Shown one piece after another: positions 32,393 to 41,428 of a DNA stretch of 41,428 bases. The translations under genes and the position numbers were made by a program. Source of the stretch: Parachlorella kessleri (taxonomy: Eukaryota > Chlorophyta > Trebouxiophyceae > Chlorellales > Chlorellaceae); the NCBI GenBank assembly GCA_001598975.1, contig BBXU01001576.1, forward strand, positions 1 to 41,428, given 5' to 3'. Position 1 is the stretch's first letter. The number at the start of each line of letters is the position of its first letter. The notes beneath the pieces were generated by a model, which saw nothing but the letters and a program-made list of their open reading frames with translations, made no database searches and was not told the DNA's origin.

Positions 32393-33768
32393 CTAGTAGC
32401 AGCACTGCCTAGGTTCTGCCCTGACGGGTGGCCCATCAGCACAGTCAAATACCTGTGTATCAGCTGCCAGCCGGCGATGCAGACGCACCACGGCCAGAAT
32501 CTCATGATAAAATTTGCGATCCTTCTGCATTCTGCATGAGGTTGGGGTTGTGCAACAAGCGCAAATGGCATCTCCCAAACAGAAGTTGAGCAGGGCAACT
32601 GGCTGCCACCCTGCTGAATACAGCACAGCTGCTCCGCCACTCACGTCAAAAGCACGGCTTGCTTCCTCCTGGGTCACTTTCTTAGTGTCTACAGCGTGGA
32701 CGACAGCGACGACGAACAGCACATCAGGTGCACTCCCTTCAGAGCCGCTCTGTTCAGGGCTGCATATCACATAATTTAGCAGATCCTGGGTTTAAGCTGT
32801 CATAGAGTGTGCATCCCGGCCCTTATGTGGTGGTGATGTACACACACATGTCAGGGCATGGCCCATCTGCCATCCAGGCAAGCTGTATGTCTTGCAAAAA
32901 ATACCATGCACAAGCTGAGTCAAGGAGCACGTCACTGCAAAGGGCACTCCCCACCAGTCGCCATGCTTTGGTGACAACTCAGTCGCCACGTTCCACTATG
33001 CTTGCTTGCAAGCTGGGGCATACCTGTGCTTGGCTAGGAGGTAATCAATTCGGAAAGGGCCGGCAGTGTCATTGTTGACGGTCAGCAGGCTATTTTCAAC
33101 TTGAGCAGAGCCAGGGGGGTTCCCAAGCAGGGTCATCAGGTCTTTGCTGACCATGCCAGTCACAGCAGGAAGGAAGAGCTCGCCATGCACATACTCACCG
33201 CAGGCCTGCATGACGTGGGCAAGGAGATATCGGGGATGGTGAGCTTAGTTGGCAGTCACTCAGCAGCAGAACCAGTCATGCAGCATGCGCAGCTCATGAG
33301 CCAGCAACCCAGAAGCAGCCCAGTGTACCGCAGCTTGCACCATCCCTCATACTACCCCCCGCATGTGCAGACTCCACGTGGAGACAGCAATAGCACCTGC
33401 CGCACCGGTTCCTGACAGCAGTAGCTACTGCTGATGGCTAAAGCCATCAACCTAGTGCCAGCGCCAGCTCAAGTTCAGCACCAACCCACCTGTACGACCA
33501 CCGGTTCCACTGCCGTTTGGAGGATCTGCACGTGTATATCTGAGTTTACGTAGTTGCCACTCTGGTCAGTTTCCAGCAGGGTCTCGTAGGTGTAGGCAAC
33601 CGTCTTCAGCACTTCCCCGACTGATATCTTCCTTATGTCTGGGCTTAGAGAGGAGTTGCCCAGCCAATCGTCAAGGGTTGTTTTTTCCACGCCCTGCAGC
33701 CTGTTGGATAAATCCTGCAGGGAGTCGTTCCCTGTTTCCACAATGCTTGAGGACTGTGCTTGACCCAT
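32393..33768 (-). CDS. Paralogue A of an unrecognised MG-start family
   Basis: Exons: 33490-33768, 33024-33205, 32645-32759, 32393-32524 (708 nt, 235 aa). The start MGQAQSS fits the N-myristoylation consensus MGxxxS/T; the next 85 or so residues look helical (LQDLSNRLQGVEKTTLDDWL). The second exon carries GELFLPAVTGMVSKD, PPGSAQVENSLLTV and FRIDYLL; the third carries DVLFVVAVVHAVDTKK. These match paralogues B and C at the same exon positions, with identical exon lengths (182 and 115 nt) to B. The last exon is the weakest: it differs from the 114-nt last exons of B and C and has a Cys-containing end, so the 3' model may be wrong or this copy may be decaying. An acceptor lies five bases before the ATG, indicating a 5' UTR intron. 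Function unknown; membrane association is inferred from the myristoylation site only. Confidence 0.68.
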
Positions 33769-35556
33769 ATTCCTGCACAGGGTAGAAACCGTGGGATCTG
33801 CAGCCGGCAGCCTCTACTACAATCTAGGCAGCGAGCTCCCTTGAGGGAGCCTCAACAGATAACACTACTCCGCCTGGGTTGGTGCTGGCAGGTGTGACCC
33901 TGTCCTCCACTGTCCCCTCCAACGAGCTGCAACAAGCAGCCCTGGATGGTGCCTGCCCAACGGCTGAGGCAACTTTCTCAAGCATACGCGCGTCATCGGC
34001 GTCCAAAATACCTTCAGTGTCATTGCTAGCGGAAATATTGTGTGGAGTCACGATGGCCGCAGTGCTGCTCACCTGCCCAGGTAGGATCCAGAGGTAGGAT
34101 CGCAGCCTAAGGGTTCCCTTGCAATTCCACCGCAGCGACCAAAGGAAGAGGCAGCTTCACCTGTAATAGTACACAATAAGGGTCCTCGTTGCTGTTTATA
34201 GGCCTGAGGGTGGTACTGCGTCCTTGTCAGAACCGTACCGTGGGCAAGTCTGGAGCTCGTCTACGCGTTGTCATTATGCTTGACAGCATGCATGCGGGGC
34301 TGGAACTACAGTGATAAATGTAGACGTAAGGGGTTTTGTAGGCTGTGCAAGTGAAAACTTCACGTTCCCATTGCAAGCGCGCTGTGCTACTAATAGCGCG
34401 CAAGCGCGCGTGGCTTGCAGCAGGTAAAAAATTGCTTAAACCCACTTGCCGCACCCATAACTGCAATGAAACGAACTAGGAGATCTTTTTCTTGAATGTT
34501 GCTGCATCCTCCGCCATCCCCACGTTGGGCAACCAACCATGGTTGCCGGTTGCCAACATCCATGGATGGAGACCTCCACGGACAGGGATTTAACAGGGCC
34601 AGTCGCCCTTAGGGATCTGACATCCTAGCTACCCTAGCTCAATGACTGCCCGTTGCTACCGTTCCTATCTGTGCTTTCCGGTGGGGCTTAGAGGCCCGCC
34701 CGCACACTAGCCCCTACTGACATTTGCGAAGCCTTGGCTGTGATCCCGGTGTTGGGCGTCAGCTCAGGCTGTATGGAGAGCACAGCGCTGCAAACCACTG
34801 TGGGCATGGGACCGCCGTAGTGGCCCCCTAATGCACCCCTTTCGTGCACTCCTATATTACCCAGGCTAGCGCCCTTCCCGGGAAGAATGGGGCCCCAATG
34901 CACAGCATGCAGGCAGCTTTGCTGGCCCACCATGGTTCCGCTCCAAGGACACAGACATGCCAGGGTGCACATAATGGCCACCTTGTTGATATTTTCCATG
35001 TCAGGTGACTACATCGAACCGCGCTCTTCTTAGACAAGCTGGTTTACTGAGGGTTACAGTGCTCGGATTCACAATCGGTGTTTGAATAACCATCATACTA
35101 ACCCTAGGACGAGTGTACAATAGTACAGCTGTGTCCAAGTAGTTATCAATCAATACCACAGACTTCGCAGCGTGTATATGACAGCAAAGCAAAGCAGGCC
35201 ACAGGAGTAGGCACACAGAAGCCACACAGCAAAGCCTGTGGTGTCCCCAGGCTATGCCCCAAAACGTCACTACGTAGTGTCTCGTGCTGAACTGCAATCG
35301 TCACAGAGTGGCTGGAGAAAGTGCACCCCCCGCGTGGGGAAGAGCTGGAAAAGGAGCCCTGCACACCATTGCAACGCTTTCGTGCTTGCTGACCAATGCA
35401 GGGCCACCTACAGGTCTACCCACCATGCATGCCATATGGTCGTCTGTGCCCCCATCCGATGGAGTCAGCTGAGTCAGCTTACGAGGCATTTCCCGCGGTT
35501 AGCCTGAAGCAGCTAGCACCCGCCACATGCTGTCCACTCTCGCTGTCCATCACACA
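33769..35556. other. Spacer between paralogues A and B
   Basis: About 1.8 kb, containing the promoter and 5' UTR exon(s) of A and the 3' UTR of B. A 249-nt open frame at 33824-34072 on the minus strand lacks an ATG start and was not accepted. Near 34370-34420 there are short GC-palindromic runs (GCGCGCAAGCGCGCG). No gene is supported. Confidence 0.5.
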
Positions 35557-36879
35557 TTATGCTGTGTTACTCATGTCCACGTTTACATTATACTGCTGCC
35601 TCTCAACAGTAGCGGCAATGTCTAGCAGCTTCGCCTTGCCGCCTGGGTCAGCAACTTCTCCATAGATTGCCTGCAACGTGCACGCGTGGATACAGTGTTG
35701 CGCACAAATTCTTTGCCCAGTCTGCACTCTGCCGGAGCGCTTGATACCGAAAAGCATGCCGTCTGCAAGCATGCATAGCGCACAAACCTTGCATTTCAGT
35801 CCGCACACCGGCACCCCCCCTGCACCCAGGTAATAGCATGATTTACCTGAACAGCATGAAGAGCTTGCTCCCGCTGCAGCTTCCGAGAATCCACAGCATG
35901 TACCACAGCGATTACAAACACCATGTTGCCCACTTGGTTGTTCAATTCCATCGACTCGGGCCTGCACAGCCACATGCAAAGCTATTTTGTGAATTTTGCT
36001 GTCCCGGTTGTATGCACTCTAATATCGCTTCTATTGCAAGTGGCGAGCAGTCTGCACATGAATGGAGCAGCCTTGGCGAGCCTGACTTGCGCATGGACCG
36101 CATCTGCCTGCTTGCTACGAGATCTGTCATGCCAGCACAACAGCAGCCTGTCCAGATGACACCTACTTGTAGCGGTAAATCAGGTAGTCGATGCGGAACA
36201 GGCCTCCCAGGACAGGGCCCACGGTTAGCAGGGTGTTGTCAACCTGTGCCGAGCCAGGAGGCTTGTTCATGAGGTCAAAGAAGTCCTTGCTGACCACCGC
36301 GCTGATAGCTGGGAGGAACAACTCTTCGTCGGCATACTTACTGCAGATCTGCAAGGTGCAGGTAGGCAGGCAGGGCAAGCAGCTTGGTTGTGGGGCGGCT
36401 GGACAGCCTGGCATCGAGGGGTTGCAGGCAATTGTGCTGCTTTTGAGTAAACCCCCTAAACTGTTCATAATTGTTACGGATTCAAGCAGGGGAACACACA
36501 GCCAAGCACCAACCCCAATGCATTTAACAAGCTAGGAGCTGCACATACTACGACAGCAGCGACCCTGTTCAGGTTTGTCGTGGACCACACAGCACACAGG
36601 ACACTGCGGTTGTGCACGGTGCAGTGGCCGCCAAGCGCCTACCTCTTTCACTTCTGGTTCAACTTCTGCGGTGTCACTGACAAGCACCAGCTCGTACAGT
36701 GTGGTCTCCATCTCCTCCTCCACAGGGATCAGCCGCCTGACGTTGGTGTCCATCTCTGGGGTCTGGAGGCGCAGGCGGAAGGCCCTGTGCCTGGCAGCAC
36801 CAACATCCTGGAACAGCTGCACTGCATCTTTAGCCACGGTTTCTGCTTGGTTCAGGGCGGAGGACGACACTTGGCCCAT
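35557..36879 (-). CDS. Paralogue B of an unrecognised MG-start family
   Basis: Exons: 36643-36879, 36167-36348, 35847-35961, 35557-35670 (648 nt, 215 aa), phases 0, 2, 0. It starts MGQVSSSA (myristoylation consensus). The N-terminal part is helical and charged (VRRLIPVEEEMETTLYELVL). Exon 2 has DEELFLPAISAVVSKD, PPGSAQVDNTLLTVGP and FRIDYLIYRYK; exon 3 has MVFVIAVVHAVDSRKLQREQ; exon 4 has IYGEVADPGGKAKL and ends DMSNTA. An in-frame TAG follows RYK directly in genomic sequence, but the donor GTAGGTG begins inside that string (TACAA|GTAGGTG), so the stop is intronic. Exon lengths 182, 115 and 114 match the homologous exons of A and/or C. It is divergent from C (995 nt between starts) and in tandem with A. 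I do not recognise the family; function unknown. Confidence 0.8.
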
Positions 36880-37874
36880 GGCTGTGAGGCCTGCAGCGGC
36901 GGAGGGAGCACAGCAGTAGGGTACAGTTGGTGGTGACTGCGGTCTCCGTGAGGTGTGCCCGTGCACTTCTGAGCACGGAAGTTGATCCTAGCACTTTGGC
37001 CACATACTCGGTTGTACGATCTTCCGACAGCATGCCCTCTGGCAGGTCAAGACATGACACGACTATCTGTAGCATGTCATGCCATGCTATAGCACCGTTA
37101 AGTGCAGCGCCAAAAACTGTGCTTCCTGGTGACCCTTAGACAGTTGAGCTGGACTGTGTCCCCGTGTCCCGCAACAATCACAACGCCAGGGCAGCAACCA
37201 ACAAGAAGCAAAGCAGCTCACCTAGAGGTCTTCTTCAGGGTAGGCTTTGGAGCAGAGGCGGCAGGCCTTGCACCTGAGCGGCCAGTCCAGCTGCAGCGGA
37301 AGATAGTACGGGGCACAGCAACGAGGTCTGTTTGCGGTTTTGAGGGCCTGGACCGTGGTACTGCTTGAATAGTCACCTGAGTTAGTACTGGACAGTAGGC
37401 GACGCGGTGCCTGACAGTGACCTAGTCATCCAGTACCACAAGCCCCAGCGCTTAAAGCCAGCCGAGGACACCGTGTACTTTAGGTGTTCCTCTGCTTCTC
37501 ATTCTTTGCCTTTCAGCCGACTGCAACCCTAAGGTGAGCACTGTCCGATCCAATGATGGCATTGCACCAGACATTGCACCAGACATGCCCAGTCCGTCGG
37601 GGGATAAGCCTCAGGGGCAAGGTTGGGAGGAATGAGTTGCCAGTGATGCATGTTTGGCCGCTTCGCTTTCTGGTGGTACAAACCAACAGGTCTTGCCAGG
37701 GCAGCCCTACCGCCCAAGGGGACTGGCGTTTTGTGCGTGTTGAGGTGTACTTGTATGCATCCGCAGTGGGGTGTGGATAGTGACAGCAGTCCGTTGGACG
37801 GTAGCACTGCCAAGCTTGCCCCTGGACAGGTCTGCTAGTTCCCAAAGCACTGCGTATTGTCGTGGCTGCAGGTC
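36880..37874. other. Divergent promoter region between paralogues B and C
   Basis: About 1 kb between oppositely oriented starts. Acceptors precede both ATGs (CGCCGCTGCAG before B, GTGGCTGCAG before C), so both genes probably have a non-coding first exon within this stretch. An 81-codon minus-strand frame beginning at the ATG at 37075 overlaps this leader and was not accepted as coding. Around 37384-37440 the words GTACTGGA and TCCAGTAC form an inverted pair. Confidence 0.5.
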
Positions 37875-39769
37875 ATGGGTGGTGTTGTTTCAAGCATCGT
37901 GGACGGTAAGGCAGAGCAAATGTGCAGTTGGTTCTGCACATACTTGTTGGCAAGTTCCCCAGCAAGTGACATCGTGGGCAACAGGGCCATTTTGCTGTCC
38001 ATGCCTATCCCTGATAGACCTGAACTGCCAGTTTTTGCACAAAAGTTTCCCACCCGGCCTGTACAGTCCTGCACCGCTAGCTGCATGTACCATTCCTTGC
38101 GGGTTGAGGTGACAGAAGCCTGCAGCGTGATACCATTGATGCTAGCACGTCCTGCTCTTCAAGGTCTCTGTAACTGGGTCTTGCCACCGTTGTGCTGCAG
38201 GTCTTGATGATGCTGCCGGCAAGCGGCAGACAGCCCTGGATGCGACCAACTCCCTGGTGGAATTGGCTGAGTCCCAGCATGAAATCTATCGCGAGAAGAT
38301 CCTCAATGATGCCAAGGCCACTGCTGAGAAGCTGGTGCCCATCGACACAATATTGAACAGCACCTATGACGTGCGTGCCAAGGTCTCGTCTGACGCTGAG
38401 GACCTGGGTGACGATATTGGGCAGGTGAGTGTTCTGGCGAGCTGGGGTGACTCACATGTACACCTCCAGCGTGCGGGATCGTCAAGCCTACTGTTGGGGC
38501 TCACTGCAGCCCACTAACTAGGGGAGTGTACTGTAGGGCTCTGCCGGTCAGGACACCCATGGCCTCACTGGATGCTCATCCCTGCAAATGCAGGCTGTGT
38601 GTCGTGAAATTGTGGCAACACTTAGGTGGTCCAGGAACCGCAGCCAGTCTTCCACCCTGCCCATGCCCTGCAGGTGGTCTCGCAGTTTGCCTCCGGCGAG
38701 TTCCTGCAGGGGATCAAGACCATCGTAGGGCGTGGGCTGAAGGTCCTCATGGGCAGCTACAGCGGGTCTATTGCCAAGAAGGAGAACTACTTGGTGTCTG
38801 TGGGGCCACTTGGAGGTGTCTTCCGCATCGACTACTTCCTCTACTCCTACAGGTACGGCAACAGTATGAACCAGTCAGTATGAACTACAGGTACAGCAAC
38901 TCTAGATCTTGTCACGGGCCCCAGATTCAGTTTATGTGGACCTGACTGCCTTGGTGGGGTGCGCACCATGCACGAGAGGGGGGCTGAACAGCACTGAGGG
39001 CACTCTCCATCTGTTTCTGCACCTTGCCGTTGCACTCAAAAATTGCAGTTCAAAGGAAAGACGGCCCCTGACATCCATGGTGGCCACCCGAATGAACATA
39101 TACTTGTGGTGTGTGGCTATATCCGCCTAGAAGGACGGTGTGTGCCGCTGAGACTGTGGTCTACAAACTGCAGGTTCCAGTCCGAGCAGCTGAAGAAGGA
39201 TGTTGACAATGTCCTACTCTACTCAATCGTGGTCTCTTCTGTGGACTTGAAAGCCCTCAACCGTAACACCATTAATGTTATCCTCCAGGTATGTAAATCA
39301 GCCATGCACACATGGTGAAGGGTGCCTGACAACAGAAAGTCCTCATGTGCGCCTGCCTGGTGAGGCGACCGCACCTTGTGCATTGGCTGGGGTGTGTGCA
39401 CTGCTTGCGCAAGTTGCAATCATGGCACCCCTTTGAGTCCATGTTATTGTGGCTGGCATAAGTGGCCCAGGGGGGGGGCAGATGTAGGGTTGTACCCATG
39501 ATTTGCATATTGTTGGATGTGTCATACACCTTGGCCTGCTGGCATCAGGGTGCATGACCAGGGGTCGGCACTAATACCTCTAACCTGACCCCTGCTCAAG
39601 CAAATCCTGCCTTGAGACTCAGCGCCACCGCTTTTGCTCTGTGCTGCTACTGTAGAGCAAGTATGGGGACCTTGTGGGCCCCGATGGCAAGGCCGCTGTC
39701 AACCTGCAAGAGATGCGTGAAATGATTTGGAAAGAGGTGCAACTTGCCAAGGGTATTGTGCAACCCTAA
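37875..39769 (+). CDS. Paralogue C of an unrecognised MG-start family
   Basis: Exons: 37875-37905, 38201-38424, 38674-38852, 39174-39288, 39656-39769 (663 nt, 220 aa), phases 1, 0, 2, 0. It starts MGGVVSSIV (myristoylation consensus). The N-terminal third is a long, charged, probably coiled helix (AESQHEIYREKILNDAKATAEKL cut here for length would exceed nothing further). Exon 3 carries SGEFLQGIKTIVGRGLKVL, GSIAKKENYLVSVGPLGG and FRIDYFLYSYR; exon 4 has VLLYSIVVSSVDLKALNR; exon 5 has KYGDLVGPDGKAAV and ends GIVQP. The last two exons have the same lengths as in B (115 and 114 nt). Unlike A and B, an extra intron splits the N-terminal coding exon after codon 10. The pattern RID, aromatic-x-Tyr, then VSSVD about 25 residues later recalls uncharacterised proteins of fungi and invertebrates, but I cannot verify this. 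Function unknown. Confidence 0.84.
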
Positions 39770-40367
39770 CCATTGGTCTGGCAGACGGCTGCTGATATAG
39801 GAGCGCTCTGGAGCACATATGAGCTTGTCAGGGTATGTTGATGGTGCAGTTACGAGGAGTGTGATCACTCATGAGTGTCCAGTCACACTTGCGCGAGTGG
39901 GTACAGGCCCCAGGGTAGGCTGCAAAGGTTCTTACATAAAGGGTTATGGCGATGTCCCAACTGTCACGCTGCAGTAATACAGCCTAACCTCTCCATTTGC
40001 AGTGCTAAGCATGAGAGGGCGTGTGAGGCTTGCAAGCCAACTGGGTGAGCCACTGAAGATGCTGCTGTCAAGTACCTGTACAGGTACACATGTGCTGTTC
40101 AAAGTGTTGGAGCCGACCCTCACAAGATTTTTATGTGTACAGCTCTTGCTTAGAGGTCAACTCACGATCCACAATGGGTGGGCCGTTCCTGACTGGGTGT
40201 AAGACTCCTTATTGCCACCTTGGCCTCGTCTCTGCTGACTGTGGTTACAAACGAGCACCCCAGGCCAGCCATAGGATGTCAGCCATGTGCTTGCCAGACT
40301 CAGACTGCAACCGCAACCGTTCCATAGCCCTTTCTCAACCTGGTGCAACTGCAGTGGTGCCCGGCAC

Positions 40368-40400
40368 GGCGGGTCGACTCTGGGCCAGAGTCGACCCGCC
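40368..40400. repeat. 33-bp perfect inverted repeat with 1-nt centre
   Basis: Arm GGCGGGTCGACTCTGG (40368-40383) is followed by one G and then its exact 16-nt complement CCAGAGTCGACCCGCC (40385-40400). It is followed by an AT-richer stretch without a T run. It could extrude as a cruciform or form a very stable RNA hairpin. No role is evident. Confidence 0.9.
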
Positions 40401-40865
40401 TTATTCAGGGTAAACCATTACCTTGGGATACATGACTATGGCCAAGCGACTGCAAGCAGCAGACTAAGCTCAAGGCTGTGGGCGCACATATACTATAGTA
40501 TAGTATGCAGCACCGTAAACGTACCAACTTACCATGGCTACTCAGAAAGGTTGGAATTGCAGCTCATTTGGACGAAGCCAAGACGTGGCCATGAGCCATC
40601 GGCCTATTATTGAACATGCGAGGGAGGTTGGGCCTTCCCTGCCGGCGCCTGATTCGACAGGGCACCCATATGCCCTCGCACCTGAGGGTGCCCAGGAGTG
40701 GATGGACCAACACCTGCAGGGCACACTCACCCCTCACTACAGCAGCTGCCGTTGTTTGCATGCACTGCCAGGATGCAGTGCCTCGGCTGACGGCTGAAAT
40801 TGCGCCCTGCCTGACTTCCCCACAGTCAAAGCCCAATCTGCCTACAGCAAAAGAGAATAACTGCT

Positions 40866-40935
40866 ACCAGCCCTGCCAGTCCAGTATGCCCATACCTCCT
40901 CTCTGATCCACATCGCCTGCCACCTTCATCAAAAT
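40866..40935 (+). repeat. Dispersed repeat, right-hand copy
   Basis: Shares in order CCCTGCCAGTCCAGTAT, CCTCTCTGATC and GCCTGCCACC with the copy at about 1645-1695 (CCCTGTCAGCCCAGTATAC, CCTCTCTGATC, TACCTGCCACC). It is about three-quarters identical by eye, so it belongs to the same family as the left-hand cluster. Confidence 0.6.
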
Positions 40936-41428
40936 TGCCTGCTGCTCCATACCCTTTGGTGCTGTCCTGCATTAGACTGGTTCATAGGCATCCCGATTGC
41001 TTACCGGTTGCGCTGCTGAGTGAGGCAGCGCGCAAAGGGGGTTGATCCCACATAGTAGAGGGGTCTCTATCCAGGAAGGGCCCTCGGGCACCGTTCTAGG
41101 CCCGGTGGCATGAAGGCTTGCCTAGGAACAACTCCAGAGCCGCTTGCCACGCATCTTGGTCACACCACCCAAACACTGTACGCCCTTCCGTTCCTTTTAC
41201 AACCTGCACATGCTGCTCTTGTCCAGCTGCAGCCACCTGCAAGATAGTGGGTGCAAGCGCTGGGACACACTGGCCCTTCCCGCCATAGGAGCATTACGAG
41301 GAGCATGCATCTCCAAACCGCTGGGCCTGCAACTGCCACCCAGCCCTACTGTGTGCCGCTCCGCAGAGCTTCACGCTCAATTGCTGCATGAGCAAAAGCT
41401 GTCTCGACATGCACACCCGCACGCGCCC

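Larger units (their letters stand above)
39770..41428. other. Right-hand non-coding stretch
   Basis: No supported gene. The left part is the 3' UTR of paralogue C; a TGTAA at 40198-40202 is a possible poly(A) signal, though 430 nt from the stop. A 33-bp palindrome (40368-40400) and a copy of the dispersed repeat (about 40866-40935) are annotated separately. A small hairpin GCGCTGC/GCAGCGC lies at 41010-41031. Open frames here are short and unsupported. Confidence 0.5.

Noticed and set aside
33824..34072. Minus-strand open frame (82 codons) directly upstream of paralogue A
   Set aside because: It begins with GTG, not ATG, ends in a stop before A, has no counterpart upstream of B or C, and overlaps the predicted 5' UTR intron of A.
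35090..35110. CTAACCCTAGG, telomere-like word
   Set aside because: A single unit, not tandem; also a lone CCCTAAA at 36446. No telomeric array.
36830..37075. Minus-strand 81-codon ATG frame upstream of paralogue B
   Set aside because: The translation looks plausible at first but it runs across a strong acceptor (CCGCTGCAG) into another frame than the conserved exon; more likely leader or intron.
41008..41036. Hairpin GCGCTGC/GCAGCGC near the right end
   Set aside because: A 7-bp stem with an 8-nt loop is too short and too common to call an RNA gene; no surrounding conserved structure.

Overview
The window is nuclear DNA from a eukaryote, most likely a green alga (Chlorophyta; a trebouxiophyte or chlorophyte rather than a land plant). 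The evidence is moderately GC-rich DNA, genes cut into 3-14 small exons by many short GT-AG introns, TGTAA polyadenylation-type signals 3' of several genes, a plant-type Alba protein, and a glycine cleavage T-protein with a transit-like leader. There are no operons, ribosome binding sites or prokaryotic elements. All gene models below were assembled by hand from splice signals, reading phase and family resemblance; no alignment or transcript data were available.

Layout, left to right. (1) 1-2379: one orphan exon at the left edge and a cluster of a dispersed non-coding repeat. (2) 2380-4591 (+): F-box-like / leucine-rich-repeat gene with small tandem duplications at an exon junction and at its stop codon. 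(3) 6405-8445 (-): Alba-domain RNA/DNA-binding protein with an arginine-glycine tail carried by phase-matched exons. (4) 9509-15433 (+): CCT5, chaperonin epsilon subunit, 14 exons, 536 aa. (5) 16540-20036 (-): aminomethyltransferase (GCVT), 8 exons, 433 aa. (6) 20753-21761 (+): tentative small Cys-rich protein. (7) 22858-24745 (-): NECAP-type clathrin adaptor accessory protein, 367 aa. (8) 25275-25888 (+): one-domain thioredoxin with an unusual WCFRC active site. (9) 26038-31554 (+): RAD17 checkpoint clamp loader, 13 exons, 768 aa, with a GC-AG intron that also holds a MITE-like element. (10) 32393-39769: three paralogous genes (two -, one +) of a family I do not recognise. All three have a predicted N-myristoylation start (MGxxxS) and shared exon lengths and phases. 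(11) 39770-41428: non-coding, with a nearly perfect 33-bp palindrome and another copy of the dispersed repeat.

Most of the genes are unrelated housekeeping functions (protein folding, photorespiratory/one-carbon metabolism, endocytosis, redox, DNA-damage checkpoint) and need not act together. Several pairs are divergent (Alba/CCT5, NECAP/thioredoxin, paralogue B/paralogue C) and could share promoter regions. The part most likely to be undescribed is the three-gene family at 32.4-39.8 kb.
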